Numbered from the stretch's first letter, positions 11,101-23,714 are shown. The stretch: 64,000 nt of DNA from Piper betle (GCA_033002965.1 JAURVB010014716.1:31049-95048); one strand, 5' to 3'. The notes: generated from the sequence alone by a model not told the origin. Translations and numbers: made by a program.

Positions 11101-13489
11101 AGGTAAACCTCTTTATGGAATGTTGTTGAAAATTTGCCCATGAATTACATAAACTGCTACATGGAAGCATCCCTACTTCTCAATCTATTGTGGTTATAAA
11201 CAAATTAGAAAACAAAGGCAATTGAAGATTACAATTTGCAAGTAATTAAAACTATAATCGAATTAGATTATTGTACCGATTACATGAGAACATATACACA
11301 CACTAACTACAAGTTGTTAGCGATAGCAACTATAACAAGTAAAACAAAAAATAAGTTAATCTCATTTTCATCCGCTCTACCTACCCACCTCTACCACCAA
11401 TTCCTTCAATCCCTACAACCCAAAGATTACTAACGCCTACAACATGATGCTACCCTATCACTACCCCTTCCTTACCTCAAAGTCGTTGGCATCCCTCTCC
11501 CTCGACACCGTCCTTGGCATTAATGACCATGGTAGTTACAGCTACTTTGCTGCTTCCACACTGTAGGTGACAAACTACACCTTCTTTGACCCAGATGAGA
11601 TGGTTAGATACCCGATCGCCTTGGCATCGGAAGAGTGGCCGAGGCCTAGGTGGTTGATCTCATGTACGCCACTGACTCCAAGTCGATTGCTGTATGCCAC
11701 ACAAGTAGGGAGTTGACATTTCAGGTCTCAGTGCCATCAAGTGGGGAGAGGTGTGGGTGAATATCCCTAGCATGCCGTCAAAACAAAAAAAATGACGAGG
11801 CAAATTAACCAATAAGAAAGATTACTCCCTATCCCATTAATTATAACTTACTTGAGTGTTAGCTTTAGTATCAGAACTTGTCAAAGATGATACTTGGCAA
11901 ATTTCCCAAATACCCACATCCAAATAATTTTATCCATCTTTTACCATATTACGAGAATTCTTGCATGTGGACCTAATCAATTACCATTGCCTCAAGGCTT
12001 TTACATATCTTTAATGATAAATAATCAATACATTTTTAGAGCAGCAGCAGGCAAAGGTAAAAATTGAAATTATGAATAATAATTTTTTCTTATTCTTCCA
12101 TGGATACCTTGAGCGTGTTGGCAACATGGATCTTAAATCATGATCTATATAATTACAAATGATAAAATTTTAGCCACTAGAGAAGTATTGACCAAGTTAA
12201 AGTATAAATAATATGTTGGTGAAAAAATATATGGTGCAATTTTATCGACACGAACAATTGTATTCACGGTTGTTTATACCATCACTCTTAAAACTCAATC
12301 ACATTTGCGAAACATGACAACAGGAAACACAGGTTTTGGTGCACATACATTAGAAATTAAATTGCATAAAACATCAACTTGCAAAGTCCGAACATGCATA
12401 ACTTTACAACCTCGAGATAGATTTTGTACATTTCAACCTGTTCTAAATGCTCTAACCTTGCTACTTTATTATAAATCTTTACATAAGCATACAAAGATAC
12501 GAAGACGATCAGATTATTGTTCATACTCGGCCGTACTTGTGCCAACAGAGCAACATGACAATGCATCTCCTTAGTATGTACAACCTGGACCTCTGCTCCT
12601 TGGTGATGGCTAAGCAGCCCCTGCCGTCGCCAATCCTCGCCTCGCCCAATCGACTCCGACGCCTCGATTGGTCCGACAGGCATTGACCCATCAAATATCA
12701 AGATCAATATCAACAAAAACTTGCAAAAAAACGCAAGAAAAAACCATGAAACAATTGCAGACTAATTCTATGATTCTATATCATCCGAATCTCGCCTCGA
12801 TGACCTTCGGCGTCGCCGAAGAAGTGGAGGGAGATATCAGCCCCTTGCTTTGCCTTGTGTGGGGGCTCAATTTGCCGTGGTTGTTTCGGTGGTGGAGAGG
12901 GGAAAGGGTGAGAAGTCAGCCTGGCTTTGCCTTCCTTTGTCTCTAGTTGTGACCTCTAATCATCGGAAGGTGACCGCTTCTCGGTTATAACAGCTCGTTG
13001 GTAACCTACTGTTGCGATTTGGTCATGGCCCATGGTGAATTGGGTAAACTGCGGCGTGGTGCTCCTTGTGAAATTGGTCATTTGGTCCGGGCATCCTTGA
13101 GAGGGATACAAATTTTCCATTGTGAAAAGTAAAAATCCTTTCAAGGGATGCAAAACTCCATGATTATTTAAGGACTGCATCAGCCATCAAATTTTGCGTT
13201 ATTTTTAATTTAAGTAGAATTTTGAATCTAGCGTTCATAAGTTTAGCACGAAAAATTTGTCATTTTTTCTTTTCATAACTTTTATTGTGTGCAGTCCGAC
13301 CTCAAAATAAAAACTACAATAGTTAAAATGATGAATAGACTCCACATAAGATGCACCTCTCATTAATTAATTAATTAATTAATAATAATAACATATTCCA
13401 AAAAATAGTACTTTGAAATTGGGTGTACATGGGTAGGGTTTGACAAGGAATTGCCTAAATCTAATCCACTAATTATTTTAGATACACAT
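8161..13489. other. Intergenic AT-rich region, no supportable gene
   Basis: Includes the second copy of the dispersed repeat (about 8733-8795). A 79-codon minus-strand frame covering it (8716-8955) has no family I recognise. At 11430-11790 a GC-richer passage reads as broken coding DNA and is listed separately. At 12550-12960 two GC-richer patches lack a convincing frame. At 13364-13383 there is a short ATTA tandem run. Confidence 0.4.
11430..11790 (+). pseudogene. Unassigned coding-like remnant
   Basis: The passage is GC-richer than its surroundings. Plus-strand reading gives about 40 residues (…DTVLGINDHGSYSYFAAST), a stop, then FFDPDEMVRYPIALASEEW. A frame change follows to a stretch including VVDLMYATDSKSIAVCH. 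The composition and frame breaks suggest a dead fragment of a gene or transposon protein. I do not recognise the family and cannot exclude chance. Confidence 0.2.
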
Positions 13490-13829
13490 CCTAAATCGTT
13501 GCATAAATCGGAATCGGTTTTCAAAGGAGTCGGAATCGGAATCGGTCTAAATCAGTTGAATTGGTCCAAATTGGTCATATACAAAAATTTAACAACTCAT
13601 AACATAAATACCTGAAATACATAATTATATTATTTTTGAACATAAATAAACAAATTTATAATTTAATACAAATATAAAAGAGCATCACAATTTATCATCA
13701 CAATACCTCAATGTCATAAGTATAACATTTGATATATCATCATTTGTGTTGTATCAAATAATAATAACAAGATATTAATACAAGTCCAAAAAATGAATAT
13801 TCAACACAATTTTACATAGTGATTATTAC

Positions 13830-15045
13830 TAAATCATCTAATTTATCATCTGAAGCATCTTTGGAGTCTGAATCATTATCACCAATAGAAAGAGTAGAGC
13901 TGTCATCTGCATTAACACAAGACCCATGCGTAAAAGGAGACATAAAACTCACACTCATATGAAGTCCCTCAGGTTCAAGAGGCAAAGACAAATTATGTTA
14001 GGAGTCAATATGTACATCAATATCAACATTTTGTCCACTAGGAAGAGGAGACAAAGAAAAATCATTAGACGTAGTAGAACATGATCCAATTGCAGTTTTC
14101 AATGTGTTGCCACTTTCATTTGCTACAAAAGCCTCTTCATCTGCACCATCAATGTTGCGAACATTGGTACCAAAGAAATCATCGTGCATAAAAAAGTCAT
14201 ACCCTATTCATTTCAATTAAAAAATTCATACACAAAATCATGAATGTGATGTAAGTTTTATTTAAACATACTGATGCTGATGGGTTGTCCCGTTCTCCAA
14301 CCCACTCATCTAACGAGTCTTCTAAACTCAAATGTTTACTAACTGCATCATATTTATGCCTCTACCTCAACTCGTTTTCTTTGACCTGCATGTTGTAATG
14401 AACGTATAGAAAATCATTTACTCTCTTCCTTGCAAGTTGATTTATTTTTTTAATATGTACTTGGTCAAAAGTGCTCTAATTACGTTCGCAACCCAATGAT
14501 GATGAAGTTTGACTAAGTATTCTAATAACTATATTTTGTAGTTCAGGGCAGTTTATACCACGTTGCTCCTACCATGATGCTACATTTGATAAATTGATTT
14601 ACTTATAAGCTTGCTATAAACATGAAATCTGGAGAAAATTGGATTTTACCTGGGTGAAGGACTTTTCTATTGGTAATTGCAAGAAAAAGTCCAAAATCTC
14701 CTTTTGCAGATACAAAATCAAACCACTACAAAATATTAAAAAAAATGAATTATCATATTTAGTTATATATAAACATTTATATATAAAAATTAAAAATAAT
14801 AGTATCTTGACCTGCAAAGATGCCATGGATTGAGCTACCTCATTGACTTCCAAACAACAAATGACATCATTGAATGCACGACACACCTCACTTGGCTACA
14901 AAATTATTCTCAATCAAACACAAGCAATATGAAATTGTTAAAAAAATCATAAAGGTATGTAAGTCAAATAAGAGTATACGATAGTAGAGTCAAGGCGATA
15001 ACGAGTTTGAGGATTAAGCATATATGCTGCAGCATGAAGAATTTG
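13830..15045 (-). pseudogene. hAT transposase C-terminal half, broken
   Basis: Minus-strand segments in the expected order: LHAAAYMLNPQTRY (about 14980-15045); a segment around 14815-14886; one around 14640-14710; the core dimerisation region with SQTSSSLGCERN, a TAG where the invariant Trp of the CERNW-ST motif belongs, VHIKKINQLARKRVNDFLYVHYN and DEWVGERDN (about 14283-14600); then, after an intron ending near 14208, an acidic C-terminal tail (13830-14208) broken by a stop at about 13998. There are at least three further in-frame stops, two at Trp or Arg positions. The BED-finger N-terminus is absent. This is a relic of a domesticable but here dead transposase. Confidence 0.75.
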
Positions 15046-15139
15046 ACCTACGAATTTGTACAACACATACACATTTGCACAGCACATATCATAAAATTTG
15101 ACATATGAATTTGATCATGAATCCCAAATTAGCATTGAA

Positions 15140-15260
15140 AAAATTTGTGAAGCCTAGCCAACAATTTGCACATCCGGTCGGAGCTGAGGTGAATTCGTGA
15201 AGCCTAGCCAACAATTTGCACAGCCAAAAATTTGTGAAACGTAGCCAATAATTTGTAGAT
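15140..15260. repeat. Short tandem repeat inside hAT copy 1
   Basis: Three imperfect copies of a unit beginning AATTTGTGAAGCCTAGCCAA, about 40-50 bases apart. Confidence 0.7.
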
Positions 15261-15290
15261 TCAATTTCAACAAAAATCCAACTTTACATG

Positions 15291-15620
15291 AATTGGTCGG
15301 AGCTGAGGTTGGAGGCCCGGTCGGTGGCCCAATCGGCGGCGAGTCTCGCATCCACTGTGTTGTCGGCCGGCCACACGTCGGAGGCAAGGTTGCGAGGGCG
15401 GAGGTGAGGTCGGCAGCCAGGTGGGAGGCCCGGTCGGCGGTGAGTCTCGCGTTCACTGTGTTGTTGGTCGGCCACACGTCGAGGCGAGGTTGCGAGGGTG
15501 GAGGTGAGGTCGGCAGCCCGATCGGCGGCCTAGTTGGTGGCGAGTCTCGCGTCCACTGCGCTGTCGGCCGGCCACACATTAGAGGCGAGGTTAGCAGCCC
15601 GGTCGGAGCTGAGGTCAGAG
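15291..15620. repeat. ~100-bp GC-rich minisatellite inside hAT copy 1
   Basis: About three tandem units of 100-101 bases, each containing GAGTCTCGC (starts at 15341, 15442, 15542), CGGCCACAC and GAGGTGAGGTCGGCAGCC. The long open frames on both strands are translations of this repeat and are not proteins. Confidence 0.85.
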
Positions 15621-15943
15621 TCGAGGAAGCATGGTGAAGGGCAGAAACGTGATGGCGGAGGGCAGAAGCGCGGCGGCGGAGTGGGGGAGACGGGTTAACG
15701 TTAGGTTTTTAAAATCAAAATTCCAATTTTACCCATGCTTAAATAATTTAATATATATCGTATCTAGGGTATTTAGTAATTTATCAAAAAACCGATTCTT
15801 CCTGATTTACCCCAATTTTGAATCGGAGTTAACTCGGTTAGAATCGTAGTAAATCGGCCGAGTTGGACGCCAATTCAGGGCCGACCGATTCGGCCCCAAA
15901 ATTGGATCGGCACGCTACCGATTCATGCATCAGTGCCTAAATC

Positions 15944-18900
15944 TGACAATTTATCGTTTAACTTTTTATTACTTCGGTAATTCAAACCTAGCGGTTTACT
16001 TCTTACCAGACCCAACCCCTACCCAACTAAACTTTTTAAGAATTTACAATTGAAAAGAGAGTTAGTGCCTATATCAGTATCCAAATATGATATTCTTCAT
16101 TTTCGTGATTGAACAATACATTTTTTAAAGCGGTTACAACTTCCATTATCTTCTTCACCCATCCTTAATCTACCTTTTGGGAGGGGCTATTGATAGAAGA
16201 AGCAAATTTACTGGAAAAAAGTTAAGACCGGGAATACTTTTCTGGCTTGAGATGAAACAGAACAGAGAACAAAAGTTACCCATAAAAAGTTGAATTACAA
16301 AATCGAATTACTATAAGTAAATTAATTAATGAATGCTAAGAATCAACAGTTCTTGAATGTGTAGTTAATAAGGGTGATGACTAAATAGTTTGCTAGACCA
16401 AACTTTCAAGATGAGATAACACCTACAAAGCAAGATAGATGATCCAATGGAAGGCAGCAACTCCGAGCCACACACTCTCAACTAACACAAATTTGATAGA
16501 AGCATGGACAGACCAATCAACCAATGACTGATTAAAGCTTTTGATGACTTCAATTTGTTCATAGTATTTAATATCCAGACCATTCGCTGGGCGTTTCTTG
16601 ACAAGTTAATATGATAGCATCAAATTAGTATAGGAATTATATGTTTTTCGATATTTCTATAATATTCGTCAATTGGATATTAGGATAAAGAAAGCTTTAA
16701 GGTAAGATGAATGTAGAATAAGAGGTTCAAGTTTGTTGAATATAATTTTTTTTCTTATAAATTATTATGGTGTTTACAGAGGCTTGTAAATACCAATTTT
16801 TATGGATCATACCTAGGCTCTAGCCTTGGCTATGGAATAGAACCTAAGTGGGCCTACAGTTTTAATGGGCTGCTTTCAGCCCATCTTGGGTTACAGGCTA
16901 GGGCTCGCTCGCTCACAAAAATCATCCAAAATTTGCAACTCCCAAGTCCTAACATACTTTTTAGTCATTTTATAAAAAAAATTGAATAACAGTGTATAAT
17001 AATTATTTTAAAAAGATAACTATTTCGAACCCACTTTCTAATACAAAACCAAGAGGTGGGGGAGGTTTTAAAAACTTTAGCCAATATGTCTAATTCAACC
17101 CACCATAAAATATAAAACCCGGAGGTTTTGATATTATTTGTAAGGACTTGGTCGAAAGTATAAATTAATAGACTAAGTCATCCCTTCAAATATAGTTACT
17201 CATGATAAAAATTTATAAACTATTTTGACTTATAAACAAGATCTTAATTCGATAAATATTAAATATAAAATTAAGTTGAAGAATCTCGTAATTATTAATA
17301 GTAATGAACAAAATTATAAAAAAATTATCTTCGTCCGCTCTTTCTTTTGGATAACTCAGTTCATTACCAGTTTTTTATCTCGAATTGTTCTTGATCTTTA
17401 TATAATTAATTAATAAGTAAATCAAAATGCCTACTTATATTGAATATTATTGTGAATTTTCTCGAAGGCATTGTGCGGGACGAGTCAATGACCCAATACT
17501 TAGGTGGTTAGGTAACACGTGAACGGACAAGAGAAAGGCCGACGCCTCTTAATAATTCAACCAAAAAGCATACATGAGCAGGACACAGGACATCCAGCAC
17601 TCCACATGTAAGAAACAACCCTCAATACTAGTCACTACACTTACTTGTCGCCCAACAAGCTCTAAATAGGATTCTGTAAAATGCTTATGTGACATCAATG
17701 ATTCAATTGGTACTACAGGAAAAAAGAAAAGGTTAGGAGATATTAGCTTAATTATACTCAATAAGGGGCCACTCTGAGTAGTTTTATTATAAAAATAAAA
17801 TTCATTCTGTGTATTGAAATGAAAATATACGCCAGGTATGATGAACATCGGGCTCTCGATAATTATTAGCATTTTATATATTTTTTCGATTTATAAATAG
17901 AATACAAAATGAAAATGAGGGTTGTGCTTGGATTTAATGACACTTACCTTATAGTAATTTACTTAAAAGCTGGGTTGAGGGAAACGGCGGGGACAGATTT
18001 GTTTCAACTAATGTAGCAGCTTTTGAACTTGTTCTCATTCAAGTTTGTTGTTTGTGAGGCAAATTGAACTAAACCACTGACATGTCCGATTACCAAACAT
18101 GTTACGGAGATATTAGCGACATTCAGAATGGACATGGTTTGGTAAACAATCAGTTGCAGATCAATCAGTCATTTAGCAAGCACCTGATCTTGATTTGCTT
18201 TACTAATTCTTACGAATCGGTCGATGCAAAGACAAGAATAAACACGTAGGGCCGCAATAAAGATGACAAGCCATATTATGTGCAGTTTATCCCCATTCGA
18301 GTATATATGTATGTTTAAAGTTTAAAAAAATAAATATGTGCATTTCTTTGGAGACATTATTAAACAGGTGATTTGATTAGGGATGCATGTACAGGACATG
18401 GACGAATATTTTGATGGGTGGGTAAAGAGATTAAGTAGTAGATATTACTTGACCACCCGTTAATTAAGAAGGAAAAACATGATAACAACCAACAAATGGA
18501 GGTGGGATTGATTCCCAATGTTTTGTTTGGTCGTATGTACGTGTACTTAGTTTATTTCACGTCAAACATCGGGAGGCATCGTAGCGCTATTGTGGTGCGG
18601 GCAATTGCCTCATTATTGGGTTTGTCATTGTCACTAGCTAAATATTTACCATCTTGAGTATGTAAGAAGTAATGCTTGAAACATATAATAATTTATTTGA
18701 TGATTTGATGATCCAGTTTCCTTCACGCAGCATTCATTGACTCCAACAATCCTACTATTTAATGATGTCCTAGTAGCCCAGAAAACTACAAATCATCAAA
18801 TATGTGTCGATTTGGTGAACATTGCAAGTAATCCTGTGACAACAACTGTGATCCGAGCTAGTTAGGTCTAATTGGTTTTAAAAAAATTACTCGAATTTAT

Positions 18901-19989
18901 AAAGTTTTGGTATGTTATAAACGTCATTCTCAAGTTTGTTCTCTAAAACAAAATATTTCATGTGTATACGTCATTATGCTCATTGTATAAGAGCCAATGC
19001 TCTTGGTTTTTCAACACAAGCACACAAAATATCTATTTTGTCTCCATTTTACCCTTTATCTTGAATGTATATCCCAATCTAGGGGTAAAAGTTCCAGTTT
19101 TTTTTTCTTTATCCTTGAAACTGTTTTTGTAAATTTTTGATCAGAGAAACCTTTGTTCGTAAAAATCGCACCAACTTTGGTCGCCGCCTAGCCGCCCACC
19201 CACGTGCATTTCAAAATTAAGGAAACCCCGTGGGACCCGCACGTCGATGGACCCACATGCCCCCCTCCGACGGCCCATCGTCTCGCAGCAGTTCACCGAA
19301 CCGGGCCCACAACGAGTGGGTCCACTGTTTACCCGTTTTCGAGGGACCCGCGGGTTTTGTTTTGTCCCGGCCATTTCGGGCCTCCGAGGCGCGCGGGGAG
19401 TTTTAAACCGGAAGCGACCGCCCACGCCAGACTTGGCCACGCGTCGGCCAGCGAGAGCGTTATTATCCGCACAGAGGAAGCGTGGCGTCATGGGAATTTA
19501 AGAGAGAAGCACATAAAATGTTAATATTGTTTATTCTAAAAAGCTTTGGAGTTTGGTGTTCGTACCAAATTAGGGTAACAGGTGAACGTATGGACCTTTT
19601 TGTTTGTTTTATTTTATGTTTTTTCAAACGTACTTCTTTTTCCCCCTTATTATTTATTATTATTGGTGTATATTATTTATTTTTTGGTTGAAAAGTTTGG
19701 GCTTTATAGCTATGCTAGCTAGGGGCTTGGAATGGAGGAGTAGCGGAGAACACTAAACAGAACATGGACACCCTCTAACACGGCGACTTTGATGAACCTA
19801 AACTATTCTTATCCCTTCGCCCTCAAAGGTTTCCGACAACAGTCAAAAGGGCAGCCCGACAAAGTCTCCTTGGCGGAAGATGTGTGCCGGAAAATTCAAC
19901 GGGTATGGATTAAAGGGCATACTAAATAGGATACGGACGCCCCTTAATAAGACAAATTGAATGAATCCTTACCCATGTTAATTTTGACC
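15944..19989. other. Intergenic region, no supportable gene
   Basis: Contains a perfect short hairpin TGGGCTGCTTTCAGCCCA near 16868. Contains one copy of a dispersed AT-rich repeat at about 17115-17290, related to 31500-31650. A GC-rich patch at 19180-19490 gives overlapping frames with no recognisable domain. Nothing else was identified. Confidence 0.4.
17115..17290. repeat. Dispersed AT-rich repeat, copy a
   Basis: Shares with 31500-31650 the ordered words TTTGTAA…CAAAGTATAA…AATAGA/TTAAGTCAT…ATAAATATTAAAT…GTTGA. It is an MITE-like repeat without its second arm here. Confidence 0.5.
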
Positions 19990-21270
19990 ACGAAGAAATT
20001 TAAAGTACATTATAATAGACTAAGTTATTTCTTAAAAAGTTGTTAACATAGATAATATATAAAACTAGTGATTTAAATCAGGGTTTTATAGTCTGAATTG
20101 GTCGATTCGACCATTATTTTTAGTCAGGTTAATTTCAAAATACGCATATCGAGTCGAGGTTAGTCTTATATTATAAACTATTAGAGTCTTGTATGCCTAA
20201 GTATATAATAATAATATCAGTAAGATAACAATAAATGAGTTATTAGAATATATATAGAGTATACCTAGATTTTTTTAATTAAATTGTAAAACTATTTTTA
20301 GGCATATAATGTATTAGGGCGTGTTACTGGCAGTTTGAGTGGGTTATTAGTTATAGAGCATGTCATTATAATATTGTGTGTATTATATTTTATAGGATTT
20401 TTTTATATATTTTTAGATTTTTTAGAATTATTATGAGTTAGTATTATTTTTCTCAGGTCAGAGTCGAGTTAAATTTTAATTGCGAGACGATTATTCATTT
20501 TTCTCTCCAGCCATTTACTTTCTCATCGACTACTCATTTTTTCCCCCGACCATTCATTTTTCTCCCTAACCACACTCGTTTTTCTCCCTCACCATTCGTT
20601 TTCTTCCCCTGACACTTTACGAGATGACTCTTGACCTTCTTCCCAACCACTCGTTTTCCCCTAGACACCTATATATTCCAAACCTTGCCACCATCCTCCT
20701 AACCCAACTCGCTTCTCATTTTTCTCCCTTCCTTCTCCCCCAAAATCCTCAATTGAGTCGGCCACAACCTTATTGTCGTCGTCATGTGATTGACGATTAG
20801 GTATATAATTTTATTTGATTTTATTTAATAATGAATTGTTTTATGATTTTGTTGTGATGCAAATATTGTGATTGTAAATAGGTGTTAGTTTAAATTTAAA
20901 TGTATATTAACGGATGATAATAGTGAATTAGAGTTTGAATTTAAATGCATGTAAATAGATGTTGTCTTGTATAGATTGACAAAGAGTATAGTATTCATTC
21001 ATGAATTATATTGGGCGTTGGTATTTAGTCTTGTTGTGTAAGTATGAAGTAGGAGCTCGCTATCTAGGCGCTCAGAGTTTCTACCAAGTCCGTTAGGACT
21101 CGTTTCCTATTGTATACACTATTCTATTCTATTGTGTATTGTGTTAATACTTGTAAGACAAGTTAAGTGACATTTTATCGAATACCATTTAACCCAGGTC
21201 GTTTAATCAATTGATCTTCCGAATTAATAACCCTTGAGAATGAGATCCTTCAAGTATGTTTTCGAAAATA

Positions 21271-21426
21271 AGATCTACCACAAGTTGCCTTCGGGCATAT
21301 TATATAAATTCTTTCCCGTGCCTATTTATACAATTTTATTGAGTTTTAAGATCCACCACAAGTTGCCTTCGGGCATATTATATAAATTCCTTCCCATGCC
21401 TATTTATACAATTTTATGGAGTTTTC
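21271..21426 (+). repeat. 78-bp tandem duplication spanning the TATA region of element A
   Basis: Two units, beginning at 21271 and 21349. Each contains the ACAAGTTGCCTTCGGGC word and TATATAAAT. The corresponding region in B, C and D is single-copy. Confidence 0.9.
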
Positions 21427-21970
21427 AATGAGACGAGAGATGGGTAAATCGACTTATACATTGAGCGGGTGCATGTGTTAGTCAAATCGGCTCTGAATTA
21501 GTAAGCTGGCTGTTCCAATCCCGAGGGATTCTATGCGGAGAAATGTGGAAGTTTATGGGTACTATTTAGTACAATGGATGTCTAGACTTGTACTTCAAAG
21601 GGTACTAAAGATGACTTTCTAAGAGTACTCGATCTTTGTGCTCAAAGCCAGGAGAATTATGGAGGTAAAAAGAGAGCTTAGGATATATTAGTAGTCGATA
21701 TACTAGGAGTCCCGAGGGACTAGCAAACAAAATAAGAAAATGCTAAGAGAAGCATCACTATTACCAAAACAGTTAGTAGTTAGTTAGGGATGTTGATGCT
21801 ATCAGGTCTGTAAACCAGTGGCTCCTTAGTAGGTGCCTTTCAGAGAGTTCACGAGAAGTATATGAATGTTTTCCCTTATATGAAAGTTGCTATAATATCC
21901 AGTTTGATATTGGTTATATTTTTGAACTAGTAATAAGTGTTACTAACGTGTTTTTATAGTATATGTAGGT

Positions 21971-21975
21971 GATGA
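21971..21975 (+). repeat. 5-bp target duplication of element B (left)
   Basis: GATGA immediately before TGTAAAAC; repeated at 30754-30758 after the GTGTTACA end of B. Confidence 0.85.
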
Positions 21976-22399
21976 TGTAAAACTTCGATTCGAGTGAGGG
22001 TTTTATATTCAGAACCGGTCGGTTTGGCCTTTATTTTTGAGTTGAGTCAGTTTCAGAGCACGTGTACTGAGCCGACGCCAGTCGCGTGTATGAGCTACGA
22101 GGGTCATGCATTGTGATGATAACGTCATGAACACAGCATAATAGAATGAGTTATCAGAATATATAAGAGTATGCAGTTATTTTTTTATTATATATAGTGG
22201 ATCATAGAACTAGTTTTAGGCCGTTTATCGCGTTAGGACGCATTACGGGTATTTTGGGTGGGTTGATAGTTCTAGAGCATATCATTATGATTTTTTGGTG
22301 TTGTTTGATTTTATGGGATTTTCCAAAAAAAATTTTTGAATTTTTTTACGACTTAAATATTATTTTTGACTCAGTCGAAGACGAGTCAAGTAATATTTA

Positions 22400-23100
22400 T
22401 GACTTTGCCACCACACACCCCGCGCCCTTCTTTTCTTCCCCAAACCCTTGCCCGACGCAGCCCTTGTGCGCGCGCCGCCACTGTCGCCGCCGCCGCCTGA
22501 CTGCCGATAGTCGCCGCCTAGCCTCGTGATGACATCGTCGTGATGCCCCGACCAAGTCTGGCCCCCATCGGGCCGCCGCGATGCCAGCAGCCCACGTTGC
22601 GTTTCCATCGCCGATTCTGCCTCCGGTGACCAGCGCCGCCACGATCGGTCGGTCGCCTCAGCACCCTCAGCCCTCCAGCGACCTTCCCCGACCGGAACGG
22701 AGGCCATCGCCGCCCTGGCCGGCCGAATCTAGCCACCCATCGCCGCTGGCCCTGTTTATGCATTTTCCCGCGAGCCGCCACCTTCGTTGGCCGCGTCGAC
22801 CTCATAGATGAGTCGGTCTTGCCGAGCCGGTTCCAAGGGTACCCAACACGACCACTTTCCGGCCAGTAGATGCCGTCGGCGACTATTGCCGGAAAACCGC
22901 CGAAGAGGTGTGGGAAAACCGCTAAAGTCGCCGGAAAACTGCTAGAACTTGCTGGAAAACCGGATTTACTGGAGTTCGCTGGATCTTCCGCGGAGCTCAT
23001 CCAGTCGATCCCGATCGAACTTCGGACGCTGATGAGCGCCAAATTCGAGTTCCGAGACGCGCGACGAAACCCTAGTCGTCGCCGATTGCCGACGATGTGA
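22400..23100 (+). repeat. GC-rich module of element B with CCGGAAAACCG repeats
   Basis: A sharply GC-rich block inside an otherwise AT-rich LTR, homologous to 26320-27050 in D and 28650-29340 in C. Its end carries several imperfect GCCGGAAAACCGC units about 18-24 bases apart. A reading frame ends in peptide words IELRTLMSAKFEFRDARRNP that recur in part in C and D. Confidence 0.75.
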
Positions 23101-23706
23101 GGTATAATTACCTCCGATTTGATTATTTAAAATTGATGATGATTGTTAGCACAACATGATAGGATTGAGTGATTCCCATGATAGAAGTCTGAGCATGAAA
23201 GAAGTAATGATATGTATGATATGATTGGTAATGAGTAAATATTAAGTGATCCGATGATGTAAAGTAAATTTGAGCATGTTAATCGGGTACGATGTAACTT
23301 AGGAAAAACACAGTAAAATTGGTATGAATAATATTAGTTAGAATTATTTTCATATTTATGATTATTTGATTGTTGATTGATGGTCATTGTGTGTGATTCA
23401 TCATTTAGTTAGCGGGCGTTAGTATTTAGTTTTGATGTGTAGGTACGGAGTAGGAGCTCGCCGCCTAGGCGCGATGACATGCTTGGAGCTTCTACCAGGT
23501 CCGTTTAGGACTCGACTCTATTTTACGTCTTTCTATTGTATGTTTATCTTATCATTTGCAGGACGGGTTAAGTGGCGTTTTATTGGATCCCACTTAACTC
23601 GGGCCATCTAGCCGAACAGATTTCCGGATTAATAACCCCTCGAGGATGAGATCCCTCGAGGATGATTTCGAAAACAAGATCCACCACAAGTTGCCTTCGG
23701 GCCTAT

Positions 23707-23714
23707 TATATAAA
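23707..23714 (+). promoter_or_regulatory. LTR TATA box (element B)
   Basis: TATATAAA follows the conserved CCACAAGTTGCCTTCGGGCC word in B; equivalent boxes occur in A (duplicated), and on the minus strand in D (near 25712) and C (near 28038). It likely marks the U3 promoter of the parent retrotransposon. Confidence 0.6.

Larger units (their letters stand above)
13498..15935 (-). mobile_element. hAT-type DNA transposon copy 1 (defective)
   Basis: A 2.4-kb element with the 8-bp direct repeat CCTAAATC on each side (13490-13497 and 15936-15943), the hAT target-duplication length. The right end reads CACTGATGCATGAATCGG inwards. The left end keeps the matching GTTGCATAAATCGG, apparently short by about four terminal bases. 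Subterminal regions are full of AATCGG-type words and match those of copy 2 (58012-60726). The interior carries the C-terminal half of a hAT transposase on the minus strand and, where the N-terminal half should be, two tandem-repeat blocks. It cannot encode a working transposase. Confidence 0.8.
20058..21975 (+). mobile_element. Element A, left part: outermost nested solo LTR
   Basis: The oldest member of a four-deep nest. It starts TATAAAACT (family consensus TGTAAAAC) after TAATA and is cut at 21975 by element B. It is more AT-rich and divergent than B, C and D, consistent with age and loss of methylated CpG. In place of the GC-rich module of the other copies it holds a C/T-rich passage with a tandem word like CCATTCRTTTTTCTCCC (20490-20620). 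It continues at 30759-31308. Confidence 0.75.

Noticed and set aside
13454..13461. Another CCTAAATC as the left target duplication of hAT copy 1
   Set aside because: The sequence after it lacks a terminal inverted repeat; the copy at 13490-13497 is followed by GTTGCATAAATCGG, which matches the right end.
15154..15637. 141-codon minus-strand and 114-codon plus-strand frames
   Set aside because: Both are translations of the ~100-bp minisatellite; the repeat length is not even a stable multiple of three.
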